Shown here one piece after another: positions 26,989 to 39,250 of a stretch of 64,000 nt of DNA. The notes below the pieces were generated by a model. It ran no database searches. It had not been told where the DNA came from and worked only from the letters and a program-made list of their open reading frames with translations. Position numbers and translations under genes: made by a program. Position 1 is the stretch's first letter. Each line of letters begins with the position of its first letter. The stretch is from Centropus unirufus (Eukaryota; Chordata; Aves; Cuculiformes; Centropidae): contig VYZI01000087.1 of the NCBI GenBank assembly GCA_013397695.1, positions 1,956,055 to 2,020,054 on the forward strand, in the 5' to 3' direction.

Positions 26989-29232
26989 CTATCCACACAA
27001 ATCTTTGCAACGAAAAAGAAGAGATTCTGTTTTTCAGCAAGTTGCGTGCAAGATGTATGTTGTTTGTAAAGGAATTTAGTTCACGTAAGGGATAAAAAGC
27101 TGTAACCAGTGAAGAGGAAAGCCTGTTTTTTAAATCAAAACCCAAATATAAGTACACTGGGAGAAGTCACATTGTCTTAGTGAAAGCCTCATGCTTGAAG
27201 CTGAAAGATGGAGTAATATTTCTACTCTGGCAAACTTCTGTTTAAATAATGGTGCATTCAATGCTGCAACAAACAACGCACAGCCAAACTTTACATGTAG
27301 ATTAGTAACAAATTTGTGACTGGACTCATTTAAACCCCCTTGAGACAAGGACTACACCAAGCTCTAAGTATGCAAACATTCCTTTAAAAACTGATCAAAA
27401 TTGTGTGACTAAATGAATAGGCATTTGTTCATTGGTGTTTATAGGCTGTGTCCATAAAAATCTGGTTACACAGGGGAGCAGGTTTACAAAGGTCTTTTGA
27501 TGTCTACAAGGAGTTTCAAAAGCACTTAAGCAATTGGCTCTGAATATTTTTACGGCTGGTACAAATTAGGTGACTAACTTATGCAGGTGCTTTTGTGAAT
27601 CCCACTAGGCTCATATGTGCATAAATAGGTGCCTAAACAATGTTTATATGTCTGCTCCGCAGTCCCTAAACCTTTTGGTGACATATTTTGTTCCTTCCTC
27701 TGAGTAATTGAATTGTCTTCTTGCTGTGAGCAATCCACTTGTTAAGACCTCATGCCAAATTTTGCAGCTGCTCCATGCAGGTGGGGTCATGTCTGGTGTG
27801 GAGTCAGGTGAGCTAATTCTACTTCTGTTGCTGCTGCTTGGAAGAAGCCTAAGTGTGTTGCACATACAGATGGAAGAAGCTTCCTTGCTGAAGCACACCT
27901 GCACTTGGCAGCAGGGAATAGTGCCCGGGTTTCTAAGAATTCATTAAATACACACTTGTAGAGCATGATAGGTGTGGACTGGCCACCTTGGTTAACATGG
28001 GGCTATGTCAGGAGAAGTGCTGGGTGGATGTGTTGGAGACTTCATAGTGAAAGAATGTGTCACAATCTGGATGTATGAAATATATCTGTGTTGGGGCTGG
28101 AGTCTTACACTGTTGTGATAAGACAAAATGACAAGTGTACTCTAAGCAACCATCTTGCATATTTTCAGCACAAGTATAAAAGCTTTTTTCTTATTGACGA
28201 TAGTCAGGGAGTGAGAAGAATAAATGGCAGATATCTAATGGAGGTGAAAAAGCATTTCAAGAGAAATTTCAGAAGATACTCTTCAGCAATGAAATGTGGA
28301 AGATTAGGTACAAACAGAAAAAGCTGCTTTAGGGTTGCAGCAGAATCCTGTTGCCAAAGGTCTAATCTTTTTACAAACAAAAGCATCAGGAAACCTAACA
28401 TAGCACTTACTCCTGGAGTGACAGAGAGACACACTGGAGGCCACCAGGCAGCAATCAGGAAATCATATTTTCTCCCTCTTTGACACAAGTGGCATTACAT
28501 GGCATGTGGCCTTTATTTACGTTGCATTTGGGCTTCTGCACTGACATTTTTGTTTTGGCAAAAGGCACATCTAGTTAAGTATTGCAGTTTCATATGTGAG
28601 GGTTGTCTGGAGAGGGGGGAAGAAAGGAAAACTTTCTAAAAGTGAGCACGTTAGCAGAAAAGGGAAAACTACTACCAGCTGATATTTAGGGTGAAGTTTC
28701 ATAATTGTCAGCCAAACCATCAGGAGTTTTACCCGTATGTTTTTCTGTTAGAAACATTTTATTTTTTTCTACTTCAATTCTCAAACAGCCTTCAGGGATT
28801 TATAGCATTTACTTAAAAACAGCAAACATTTTCAATTATTTCCACACTGCTCAGGGACCATAATTTACTTAATGCTAGGAACAATCACATTTCTTAGGGA
28901 CTGCTGTGAAATGTCACCTCTAAAGGATGGCTCCCTTGTTGGTAGCAGTGAAAGCCTCATTTGTAGTTTTCATTTTTTTATTTTGATTTAATTTTCAGAC
29001 AATTCAACTTTCACACCATGCATGAGTGACTAAATTCATTTCACTTGTCAGAAGAGAAAAATTTTCATAATTAAAATCTGAAAAAAAAAGGTGGCCTTTT
29101 TCTTGCCAACCACATATTTCCTGTCTGGTTTATTTTCTTCTATTATGATTGGCTTTTGTTCTGGACAGAATAGGGGGTTGAGTTTAAGTTGTGGGGTTTT
29201 TTTCCCTCCTCAATCTATTATCAATGGACAAC

Positions 29233-29300
29233 CTTCAATGAATGACTGAACTTTGGAAGAACTTCAATGAATGACTGAACTTTGGAAGAACTTCAATGAA
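29233..29300 (+). repeat. 29-bp tandem duplication, 2.3 copies
   Basis: Units starting CTTCAATGAATGACTGAA begin at 29233 and 29262, and a partial third begins at 29291 before diverging into AAGGCC. The two full units are identical, which points to a recent duplication or slippage event, or to a possible assembly artefact. No gene overlaps it. Confidence 0.95.
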
Positions 29301-32300
29301 AAGGCCACCTGAGCTATAGATGAAAATCCACTCTGTCTGCATCGAAACAATCCACTCATTTTGGATGAGTGCAATACAAGTTGTTATCACATGTAATTGA
29401 GATTTTTAGGTGCAGGAATTCCCCCAGGAGTACCCTTGTGTGAAAAGCTGTGCAACTTTGCTTGTTGCTCTGTCTAAAACCAGATATGTTCCAGCAAGGT
29501 TGCCCCAACACATTTATCTCAGCACTCTTTTGCTGACCTGCTGTGAGTGACCATCAGTTATGCAGGAGGTCTCTGCATGTTGTGCTGGGAGTTGGCTATT
29601 AAATGAAAATAATCTCAATGTCTTTCCTGTCATGTGGACAGTCACTGGGCAGAAAAGCTGGTGAGCATATGTCAACTTATTTAAAGTTCATAGTGGCCTT
29701 GGATCCAATACCAGTGCAAGGCAGCAGGAAAAGCTGGTAGCAAAAAGGTTGTAGCTCCCCAAAATGCCTTGCCTATGCAAAGCTGGGTTGGCTGCCTGCT
29801 TGCTCTCTCCATGCAGGCAAACTTCTGGCTGTTGGAGAGGGTTTGTCATCTCAAAGCACACCTGGAAAAACCACTCTGAGTCTTTCTCCCAAAAGTTGAG
29901 CTCATTTTCGTTAAGAATCCATGCACCATTCTTCAAATACTTGCCATTAAAAGCTTATGCAAATAATTGTTACAGCTAAACCACAGTTGAAATGGAAATT
30001 ACACTGAGGTCACTTAAGTTATATTTTTAGGATTAGTTCCTGGTGGTATAAATTACTTTTGTTCCTCTTTGAAGGTACTGGTCTTAAATGTAGCACTGGG
30101 ATGTATGCATCTACTTTAGGCTGGCAAGCTGCTAATGGATTTCCTTTAATCAAAATCTATTACCTTTTGTGAGATGCTAAGGATTAACCCTTAAGTAACC
30201 ATAGGGATACTGTTCAGTTAGAGTTGTACTGATAAAGTCAGTGTTACACAGTATTTATGCTCTCGTGTTGAGATAAATGGTCCCTGGGAAGTGCTGAACT
30301 AGGCAAGCCAACAAACAGAATTTCAGAAGTTGATTGTATTCACAGTCTTTTCCAAACATGGCTTTAAGAGGATTATTCCTCCTTTTAGTTTTTCTTTCAA
30401 GATAGTTAAAACTTTTCTAAATACCATATATACCCTTTATACAACCTGGAAATGTTTTTCCTGCTGCCAGGAACATGTCTTTTAAAGATATGGAAACACA
30501 GATGCGCATGCACTTATGTTAACAAAAGTTTATCTTGCACATAGCCAAGGTAGGAAACAAGTGAGAAAATTGGAGGTTTCAGTTGCTACAAAAAAGTGAG
30601 AGATTTAATTTTAAGCTGTGCAGAGTTCATACTGGAAATGAATTGTACTTTTAATTAAGTTTGTCATCATGCTATGCATGGTTGAAGCTTAAAGAAATAT
30701 TATGGAGGTGTGGAAATGTGAGGCCAGAAAAAGTAGTGTTTTATCTAGGATATCCTCGAGGAGAAACATGGTACATGTGAAAGATTACCCACTCTGAAGT
30801 GAATTGGAGTTATCAAAATAATTGGAGATAGCCTCTTCAACCGTTCCTCACTAATATCCATCAGCATCTGAAATGAGGTGGCACAGAAAGAACCTCACTG
30901 CTGTAGTGAAAATAAAGATTTCTCGATGCAGAAAATACATTCTAGTATTTAACACAAGTATAATTGCAAATTTACGACAAACTTACCTGTTTAACCAACA
31001 CAATGGATTTACCCCAACTGGTAGTAATCTAAATATTTGAATATTAGAGAGGCAATTAAAATCCCACTTTTATATCTTCCTCAGACATGGGGAAGTTCCA
31101 GTGCAGCAAGCAATGAGCTAGCCTGGGCAAAGGGCAGCCACTCCCCTGCTTTCAGCAGCTGAGGGGCTACTTGTCCGTCTTGACCCAAAAAGGTTACATT
31201 TTTACCGAGCTCTAGTTTAAGGATGTTTATTCACATGTTCTAAACCTGGACATGTTGTTTCACCTGTGTGCTTGAACAAATGGAAGTGTCTGTGTTGATC
31301 CTGGTAAATCTACTTAAGCATTGATTCTTCTCCATTAAAGGGAATTGAAGCAATTAGTTGTCTTTACTATTATCTTTTTTTCACCATTTTCAGGGAGATT
31401 CCCCCTACTACTTAACCTTTGGGGAGGAGAGTATCCTGTTTCTTTAATAATGATTATTTTTTTTCCCCTCCTACACAGAAACTGGCAAATAGGATACACT
31501 GCATCTACCCTTTTCATATGATTTCATTGAAGTAATCATCAGGGGTTGGGGTGGTTGAAAGCATTCTCTAGGCCACCTTTGGGAGTGAGTATCAGACTGG
31601 ATGAACCCTGGTGAAGTGGAACAGGAGATGTGGAGGTCAGGAGGTCTTAGAGCTCCTCCTCACTGGGAAAGCATTCCTGTGTTCAAGAGTTTTGCTTTGA
31701 TTCTGCTCATACCTCCAAGAAATGTGAAGATGTCCAGCCCGAAAACGGATGGAATTGTGGTGCTTATGAAACCAACGGAGGTTTCCTGCCTTTTCTCCCC
31801 AGGAGCATGATTTCTTCTGAGTTTTTTAATGTCACTGGGAATTGACAGAATCCTGAAGTCTCAGTTTGCTTGATTCTAGTCAGCTGGCAGACTTGTTTAT
31901 TTGCCACGCGGCATTCTCAATATGCCACAGGAATCATTAACCTACGTAAATTAACTGCATCCTCAAAATGTATAAACAAGCTAATTTTAAGCATCCTCTA
32001 GATCTGAGCAAAACATATTTTGTGTGCTAAAACACTGAAAATTAGAATCCATGATAGTGAGAAGAATAGTATTTCACACTCTTGAGTGCTTTTAATCTTC
32101 AAAGAGCTTAACAAACATTAGTTGAATAATAATTTAATAAGTTATGTATATTAAAGTATAAAAAGTGTAAATACAAGCCTCACAAGCCTGATTTGGCTTT
32201 CATAACTAAGGACATTTTTTTCCAAATAATGTTGGTGTCAAATTAATTGAGCAGCTGAATGAATTTGTGCATTCACTTTTAAACAAGGCTTTGCAAAATT

Positions 32301-33496
32301 TATTGTGTTACATAAAATCTTAGTGTTTCAAAATTCAGAGTTACTTTCTTTTAATTTTCTGGATTGGAGGGGCAACAAGTAACCTAACTGATACATAAAC
32401 AGTGGTTAGAAAAGTCCTATGCTGGGCTGTCACACTAGCTGTTATGTTAAATTTCATTTCCAAATGGCACATCTTCCATTTGATACTTGCAGAACAATTA
32501 GGGACAAAAGCACCTCATATTCCTAAACCCTTTTAGCCAGTGGACTTTTCAAGGTTAAATAGACAACGTACATGATATTTCAAGTAGTAAATAGTGCTAC
32601 CAAATATCCATTAACATGTGTATTAGCAAAAATTTGACAGGTCCTCATGTCTGTTGTTGGAGACAACTAACAAGGGATGCTTCACAGAAGGAGCCAGACT
32701 TCCATGAGGTTTGCTCTGTTAATTATTTGTTACTCTGAGAGCAGTGATAAAAGCCTGCTAATATGCTATAGATGTCTTTTCTTTCCCCTGGCCTAATTAA
32801 TGACAAACTCATCTTTTGGGCCAGACAGTACAGTGACATGTCTTCAAAAAGGTTCTTTCATCTTCCTTGTCTTTTCACTGTTTCTGATTCTCCTGCAATT
32901 ATTATCAGGGAAGGAGCAATGCAGTGACTGCTGCTAGGTGAATAACATTAGCTGTCAAATAGTAAATATCTGTGTTTGCAACAGCCGGCAAAAATACAAT
33001 ATAGTAAGAATCCTAAATGAGTGTCTAGGATATAGAGCTTTATCACTCACCACGAGTGTCAGGACCTCTAGTTTCTTTGGCATTTGGAAACTTACACTAC
33101 CAATCAATTTGCCCACTGATTACATGGACAGAGCATGGAGTGAGTTCTCCTCCGTATAATCATCCTCTTCTAAAATATTGCTTTTATGATTGGCAGTTTT
33201 GGGTTAAGGAAACACCTGGGCTGATATGTTGTGGATCCTGTATAATAAATATACTGGATGCTCATTACGGTTGAAGTTTTCTATAAGCCCCACTTCAGCA
33301 AAAGTACTTCAACATCTGCTCAGCTTTAAGCCTGAGGATAATGACATTCCTGTCCAGCAATGAACTCAAACACAATGCTTAAATTTCAGGGTAACAGCAG
33401 CTTTGATTAAGTAGATGCTTGCCTTTAAAGTGAAAGTCAATATTGTTCTTTGTCAGTATTTCCTTAGGCAGTAATTGTAGATCACCTAGCCCCTCC
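29301..33496. other. Non-coding DNA, no gene recognised
   Basis: Open frames are below about 85 codons and none is recognisable. The sequence is AT-rich, with ordinary short homopolymers and one possible old-repeat module at 30794-30813 (CTGAAGTGAATTGGAGTTAT). No promoter-like, RNA-like or exon-like structure was identified. Confidence 0.6.
30794..30813. repeat. Old-repeat module (weak)
   Basis: CTGAAGTGAATTGGAGTTAT is similar to the 'attgaagtcaatggagttat' core recalled for an old sauropsid repeat. It is a short and diverged match, supported only by the other copies in the window. Confidence 0.25.
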
Positions 33497-34666
33497 TAGA
33501 ATCATAGAATCACTAGGTTGAAAAAGACCTTTGAGATCGAGTCCAGCCCTACTTGTCCACTACTAAACCACATCCTTACCTCGTCTACCTGTCATTTAAA
33601 TACCTCCAGGAATGATGACTCAGCCACCTCCCTGGGCAGCCTGTTGCAGTGCCTGATGTCCCTTTCAGTGGAGAATTTTTTCCTGATGTCCAATATGAAC
33701 CTGCCTCCTGGTGCAGCTTGAGGCCATTCCCCCTCATCCTTTCACCTGTCACTTGGGAGAAGAGACCAACACATACCCCTCCACAACCTCCTTTCAGGTG
33801 ATTGTAGGCAGTGATGAGATCTCCCCTCAGCCTCCTCCAGGCTAACTAGCTTTAGCTCTCTCAGCCATTCCTCATAAGACTTATTCTCCAGCCCCTTCCC
33901 CAGCTTTGCTGCCCTTCTCTGCACATGCTCCAGGACCTCAATCATCTTCTTGTAGTGAGGGGCCCAGAACTGGACACAGGACACAGGTGCAGCGTCACCA
34001 GTGCCGAGTAGAAGGGCAGTATTGCCTCCCTGGACCTGCCGACCACACTGTTTCTGATACAGGCCAAGAGGCCATTGGCCTTCTTGGCCACCTGGGCACA
34101 CTGCTGGCTCATGTTCAGTTGACTGCCAACCAACACCCCCAGGTCCTGCCCTGCCATGTAGGTTTCCAGCCACTCTTCCCCAAGCCTATAGGGCTGCCTG
34201 GGTTGTTGTGTCCCAAGTGCAGGACCCAGCATGTGGCCTTGTTGAACCTCATCCCATTGGTCTCAGCCCATCAGCCCAGCCTGTCCAGATCCCTTTGAAG
34301 AGCCTCTCTACCCTCAAGAAGATGAACACTTCTCCCCAGCTTAGTGTCATCCGAAAGCTTACTAAGAGTACGTTTACTCCCTTCATCCAGGTCGTTGATA
34401 GAGATGTTGACCAGAACTGCACCCTGCCTTGAGTCCTGGGGAAAACCATTTGTGACAGGCCTCCAGCTCCATTTACTATAAATCTTTGGGCACAGCCATG
34501 CAGCCAGTCTTTTTACCCAGCAGAGGGTATGCCTGTCCAGGCCAGTTGTAGCCAATTTGTCAAGCAGAACACTGCGAGAAACGGTGTCAAAGGCTTGACT
34601 GAAGTCCAGGTACACTACAGCCATAACCTTTCCCTCAACCACTAAGCCAGTCACCTCATCACGTGG
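33497..34666 (-). mobile_element. CR1 LINE retrotransposon, 5'-truncated
   Basis: This is a non-LTR retrotransposon relic read on the minus strand. Its conceptual translation contains hallmark CR1 reverse-transcriptase and C-terminal segments in the right order. The 3' terminus is at about 33497-33517, where the minus strand reads CTATGATTCTA, one and a half units of the (ATTCTATG) octamer that ends sauropsid CR1 copies. The piece is about 1.17 kb; full-length CR1 is several kb, so the endonuclease, ORF1 and the N-terminal part of the reverse transcriptase are absent. Such 5' truncation is usual for this family. CCTAGAAT occurs at both ends (33495-33502 and 34669-34676), but CR1 normally makes no clear target duplication, so I would not rely on it. 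The copy is inactive. Confidence 0.96.
33742..34654 (-). pseudogene. CR1 ORF2 reverse transcriptase fragment (broken)
   Basis: This is the coding relic inside the CR1 copy. In order on the minus strand, the first frame (34654 down to 34271) has the palm motif around VYLDFSQAFDTVS. It is followed by a damaged PQG-type motif (FPQDSRQGAVLVNI, where intact elements have GxPQGS), then NDLDEG and the catalytic box LSDDTKLG, with both aspartates kept. An in-frame TGA lies at 34271-34273. A one-base shift near 34.2 kb moves the reading frame to YRLGEEWLE through LNMSQQCAQVAKKANG. A second shift near 33.99 kb leads to VQFWAPHYKKMIEVLE and KSYEEWLREL. With a stop, at least two frameshifts and a degraded PQG motif it cannot encode an active enzyme. 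The sequence evidence for the family is strong. Confidence 0.94.
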
Positions 34667-36047
34667 GCCTAGAATTGAACATGGGGGTTGTGCAGATATG
34701 AGGCAAAAGGCTTTTGTTTCCAGTGTGGTTTTAGTACCTGCAGCTTTTACCAGACCTGAGGCAGTATGTTATGGTTCACGCTAGATCAGCATAATCTACT
34801 TCTGAGCTTGTTTCCTTCTTAATCATGCTGATGCTGAGGACAAACAGGGGCTATTTTTCTGGTTTCTCCAGTCATTTGTATACCACTTCCATCCACCCTC
34901 AAGCATGCCCAGATAAATATTTTTAGTATGCATAAAAATATTTCAGTCACCAAAATCCTCAGGGCATTTTGAATGCTCTCAAAGTTAACTTTTGCATTGT
35001 CAGAAATGTTTGCACTACTCATCTTCATGAGCACTACAGCTATTGAAAAGCACTGCCACCACCCGCTTCTCAGAGCTGTTCTCTACGGTGAGATTCTGAG
35101 GAGGTATCAAAAGGGCTTTGTTGCGCATGTTCTGTAACACTATCCCCTTAGACATCCTGAACTGTGTACTCTACCACCACAGTTCTTGGGAAGATGCAAA
35201 CAAGCTTCTTATTCTATATATTTCTCACAAGGCTTTCTGGGACATCATGTTACCTCTCCCTTTCCAGCTCAGTTTTCACTCTTCCCCTGTTAAACACTGC
35301 ATCACCATGTCTTCACTTAAGAACATAATAGCTCTTTTAAGCTGTTCTGTTTCTTTCTCCTTCAGTATTGCACAGTTAAATCCATTTGGCTTCCTGTCAG
35401 TTTACTTTCCCTGAATACTGAAGTTGTTTTTTTTTTTTTTCTCCTTTAGATAGATAGTCACTATGGAGTGTCATTAAGAATTTTGGCTTTGCTTAAGCCT
35501 AAAAAATAAATAAAAATGGGAAGAAAGTGATTTGTGATTGTGCTCCTGTACAACAGGCCACAACGTTCTACATAATCAGCCTCTTTCAATATGCACAAAA
35601 AAATTAATTTCCATTCTGTCTTAAAAATAGCATGGCATTGAACCAAATTGAGACAGTAAAATTATTATAACTGGAAAGATGATATTAAATGTATGGAAAC
35701 CACCTTCACAGGCTGTTCAGGTACCTAGGAAAGAAAAATAGGAGGAACAATGGAGTATTGATGAGGAAATTAGTAATAATGGCTTGAAAATTTAGCAGTC
35801 CCCAGGTAGAGCTTTGCTTGAAATGGGGAAGTGTCAATAGCCAGCACGGATGTGAGTTGAGTATGTATCAGCTGGGCACACAAAGGAGTAGAAACCAGTG
35901 GTGCTGGTTTTGTACCAATTTCTGCAACAATCCTGCTGACTTTAGCAGACCTTTGCGTCTGTTTTTCCCCTAGTGCAAGGAGGTAAGGTGGAGAACCTTG
36001 AGTTCAATGTCCAAACAATTTGAGCTAGTGTTTGCAAATTTGCAGCT
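34667..36047. other. Non-coding DNA with a poly-T tract
   Basis: This is unremarkable AT-rich sequence between the CR1 relic and the 13-bp repeat. A T homopolymer of about 17 bases near 35427-35443 leads into CTCCTTTAG, which has the form of a splice acceptor, but stops follow soon after. No reading frame above about 98 codons and no recognisable protein is present. Confidence 0.6.
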
Positions 36048-36112
36048 TTTTACCTTACTGTTTTACCTTACTGTTTTACCTTACTGTTTTACCTTACTGT
36101 TTTACCATACTG
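36048..36112 (+). repeat. 13-bp minisatellite TTTTACCTTACTG, 5 copies
   Basis: Five head-to-tail units span 36048-36112. The first four are identical and the fifth has one change (TTTTACCATACTG). Near-identity suggests recent slippage or unequal exchange and likely copy-number variation between individuals. It lies in no gene that I can identify. Confidence 0.97.
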
Positions 36113-36560
36113 TGCAAAAAAAACTCATGTGTTTTTCATGAAATAAGGAGCTGTTTGCGGCCACCTTGTTGTGTTGGTGGACAGCTAAGGCATTTGGGGC
36201 CTGCATCACCCAAAAAGTGTTCAGCAGAGCAAGGAACTGAACCTGCGTCACAACATAGTCCAGCGTTCTACTATCCTGCTTCCTATTACATGTGCTCTTT
36301 CAGCAAGTGAAAAGGGTTTTGGAGAGGAAAGTGCATCTGCTGAAAATGGCAGACTGGTTGCTTGAGCCATTCCTTGTCCCCACCCATGTAATCAGAGCTG
36401 GATTCCTTCTCTCTTTGAAGCTGACTAATGTAGTTTATCATAAAAAAACCATTTGCTCAGGCTATATGCGAGAGGAAGAAGGGTGAACTTCCCTATAATG
36501 CTCACGAAACACTTTGATATCTTAGCCTGGAAGGCACCACAGAAGTGCAGTAGATTATTA

Positions 36561-36620
36561 TTAATGAATTAACTAAATGATTAATTTAGTTAAAAGCTAA
36601 ATTATTTAATTATTCATTAA
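36561..36620. repeat. Nested inverted repeat, ATTA-rich
   Basis: The inner arms TTAACTAAAT (36569-36578) and ATTTAGTTAA (36584-36593) are perfect reverse complements around a 5-base GATTA loop. Outside them, TTAATGAAT (36561-36569) pairs with ATTCATTAA (36612-36620). The block is almost pure A/T and packed with TAAT/ATTA cores, which homeodomain proteins can bind. It may be a cruciform-prone AT palindrome, a short relic of a palindromic element, or a homeodomain-site cluster; the sequence does not decide between these. Confidence 0.8.
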
Positions 36621-37511
36621 GTTAGCCCCAAATGTGACAGCAGAAATGAAACAAGCACTCAGTCTGCAAAGCAGTAACACAACTCACATTAAAAAGTTGT
36701 TTTCTCCATTATTTAATGAATTAAATCTTCAGTTACAAACAAGTCATCCAACAGCCTTTTCAGTCATGATACGACTGATGTCTCTCTGGTGTGTCATTAC
36801 AGATGATAGCAGTGTGAGATTGGAGACAAGATGAGGTCGTTCCTAATGAAGAAGAACTTAACCTTTTTGGTAGTGGGATGTCTAAAACTAATTAATCCTA
36901 TTCTTAGAAACTAACTGAGGTGAATAAAGAGATGTCATTTAACAGAAACTTCCCTCAGGAGAGCAATTGGAGGTTTACCAAAACTGCAAAGGTTTTCTAG
37001 AATTCAAGCAAATTTTCTAAGCAAGACCATGTGTGTGCATGAGAGAGAGAGAACATGAAGCCAGGTTAATTTCCGATATGTGGCTTCACTGAAATCAATT
37101 AAACACATCAAAAAAGGAATTTTGGCTTGCTTATTTTTCAGCTGCACAACTAAGCCAGCCTTTTAGCATGTCTCTCTTCCTCCACAAAAAACTATCTGAA
37201 AGGAAAATATAGGATGGAATATTTCTTATCATGTTCTGGTTTACTGTCTCTACAGTAAGAATGATCACTTGCCAAACAAATGGATTGAGCACATGTGTTG
37301 ATTGGACTACACAGTAGATGCAGTGGTGACGGGTGAGGCTGGAGTGCATTTGGGTGACACCCTGTACAGCCAGCACAAGCAGTAAAAGGAACCCCCATTA
37401 AGAATATCACAATTTGAAGACACAGGAAAGACCTCTGCAATGGAGAAAATGCCTGAACACAAGTTCAGGTAATAGCTCTATGTGTAGTGGACATGATGAG
37501 AAAGTTCTCTG

Positions 37512-37532
37512 ATCCATCAAGTGTTGATGGAT
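37512..37532. repeat. Perfect 9-bp hairpin with 3-base loop
   Basis: ATCCATCAA (37512-37520) and TTGATGGAT (37524-37532) are exact reverse complements separated by GTG. The stem is too short for a microRNA precursor and is not followed by a T-run, so no RNA function is claimed. Confidence 0.7.
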
Positions 37533-39025
37533 TTCGTTCATTACAAGAACTATTGTAGTGTATTATTAGCTAAGAGGATGTGACTGTAAAGGAGTTTCTG
37601 TAATGGTTAATGATCATCTAGGGTGTGAGAGATCAGAGTTGAAGCTAAGTTTGGGCTGAGCCACTGTGCACTCATCCAGCTGCCTCTTCACATGGAACAA
37701 TCCAAACAGAGAGCGTGTCCAAGCTACACTTTGGGACAATGGTAGGGAAATGCTTTAGGGATGGGCAAGAAAAACTTTCTGTTTTCAAGACCACAGGAGC
37801 ATGTATTTCCCGTTTCTCAGATGAATGGTCCAATTAGGCATTTACCTCTTTCACTCATGATCCTTAATCCTGCAGGTTAGAAATTGCCCTCAAAAAATAT
37901 TTTAATGGATTTGCTATAAAAGGTGTTTTCTGGCATACTAATATTTCTGAACAGAAAGATGCTCCATTAAATTCCTCAGTCACCCTTAGTGAGCACTTAA
38001 TGGAATAGATCTATCTACATTCTCAAACTTCCAGATGACCTCTGATCTGTCCTGAAAACCTTGGTTTCTTTCTGGAGACTGTAAGGACTGGCCCAGGCAG
38101 ACATCTCTGGTTAACCTGAGCAGTCACAAATGCTGAGGCAGGCAGTTATGTTTGGGAAATGTATCCTTAGCCACTTTGCAATGCAGTGACTTTTCTTCTC
38201 TGCTCAGTCCTGCATTACTTTTCCATTCCAATTCTCTTTCACAGACACATGAATGCTGACACTACCATTATTATCGTACAAGGCAGAAGTCAAGCTGAAT
38301 TTGAGAACAGCTATTTGGCCAGTACCATGAACTCTCAGGATTTAGATCACCTGTCAACCGCTGTAGTCTAGGCCTTGTTTCTGCAACATCCCAGGCATAC
38401 AATTAAATCTATCATGCTAACTTGTCCTATTGAAGTCCGCTGGCAGGCACAAGGCTTAAGTCATGTATGTCCTTGACAGATTAGACCCCTTACTCTTGTC
38501 TAGCATTCCTAATAGAATAGTTGGAAATCTATTTATTAAGTTCACTGTATCTCCACCTGCAGAGCAACTGTAGGCAAAAGGCCCTGTGTTTTATGACTAT
38601 TAATAATTCTAGCCTATATTACAAAAATATACAAGAAACTTCAGCTTTTTTTTCAGCTCAGTACTTAAATTCTAGAATTAGACTTTGAGATATCTTGTTT
38701 CACACATACTGCAGAGGCGGAGAATGGAGACAAGTTGTCATGAATGAATGAAGGTGCTGGGAATTGGGTGAAAGAGATTTTCCCACCTCCTAATAAAAGT
38801 CAGAAGTCACTCATCTGAAACAGAGGAGATTGAGTGCCCAATAGTTGAGTATTGCTTTGCTAATGTTTGATGTTGTATGCTCTTATGAAAAATACGATCC
38901 AAGAAAATATGTGTGAAGCACCAGAGAGCCAAAGAGACTTGTCAATTTCATATGAGCACGTTTTAAGCCAAATTTTTGAAAAAGAAATGTCTGCTCTCTT
39001 TTTCTTAAAATCCACAATTCCTGAA

Positions 39026-39068
39026 AATAAAAAAAACCAAAACAAAAAAAACCAAAAAACAAAAAAAA
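39026..39068 (+). repeat. A-rich low-complexity tract
   Basis: Runs of A are broken by CC and single C (AAACC, AAAC) over about 43 bases. It could be the decayed poly-A tail of an old insertion, but nothing recognisable precedes it, so it is recorded as low-complexity sequence. Confidence 0.9.
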
Positions 39069-39224
39069 GCTTTTACAAGGACATCTTTTAATTATTCCCA
39101 AAACAAAAGTTGACAGGTTTTGGAACGTCAGTTTGGTAAAATGAGAAAAAAAAATGGTATGGTTTCAGGTTAGTGTCTATTAACATCTCAGCTAGATAAA
39201 TCAGATGCCTTCCACCCTGGATTT

Positions 39225-39250
39225 TAATAATAATAATAGTAATAATAATA
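39225..39250 (+). repeat. (TAA) microsatellite
   Basis: About eight TAA/AAT units with a single interruption (ATAGTAAT). This is a short trinucleotide repeat likely to vary in length. Confidence 0.95.

Larger units (their letters stand above)
16681..29232. other. Non-coding DNA, no gene recognised
   Basis: No frame above about 142 codons is open and none resembles a known protein. Landmarks are a (CAAA) tract at 17268-17287, a higher-GC and CpG-richer patch at 18390-18700, TA-rich sequence at 23230-23420, and another higher-GC patch at 25650-25940. A CCATTGTAATAATAAAGC-containing stretch near 22960 resembles vertebrate enhancer sequence in composition only. No splice-site-bounded exon could be defined with confidence. 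Confidence 0.55.

Noticed and set aside
33742..34298. Several plus- and minus-strand frames around 34 kb as separate genes
   Set aside because: They are all reading-frame fragments or antisense shadows of the single CR1 reverse-transcriptase relic.
37512..37532. Hairpin as a microRNA precursor
   Set aside because: The 9-bp stem with a 3-base loop is far too short, and the flanks do not extend the pairing.
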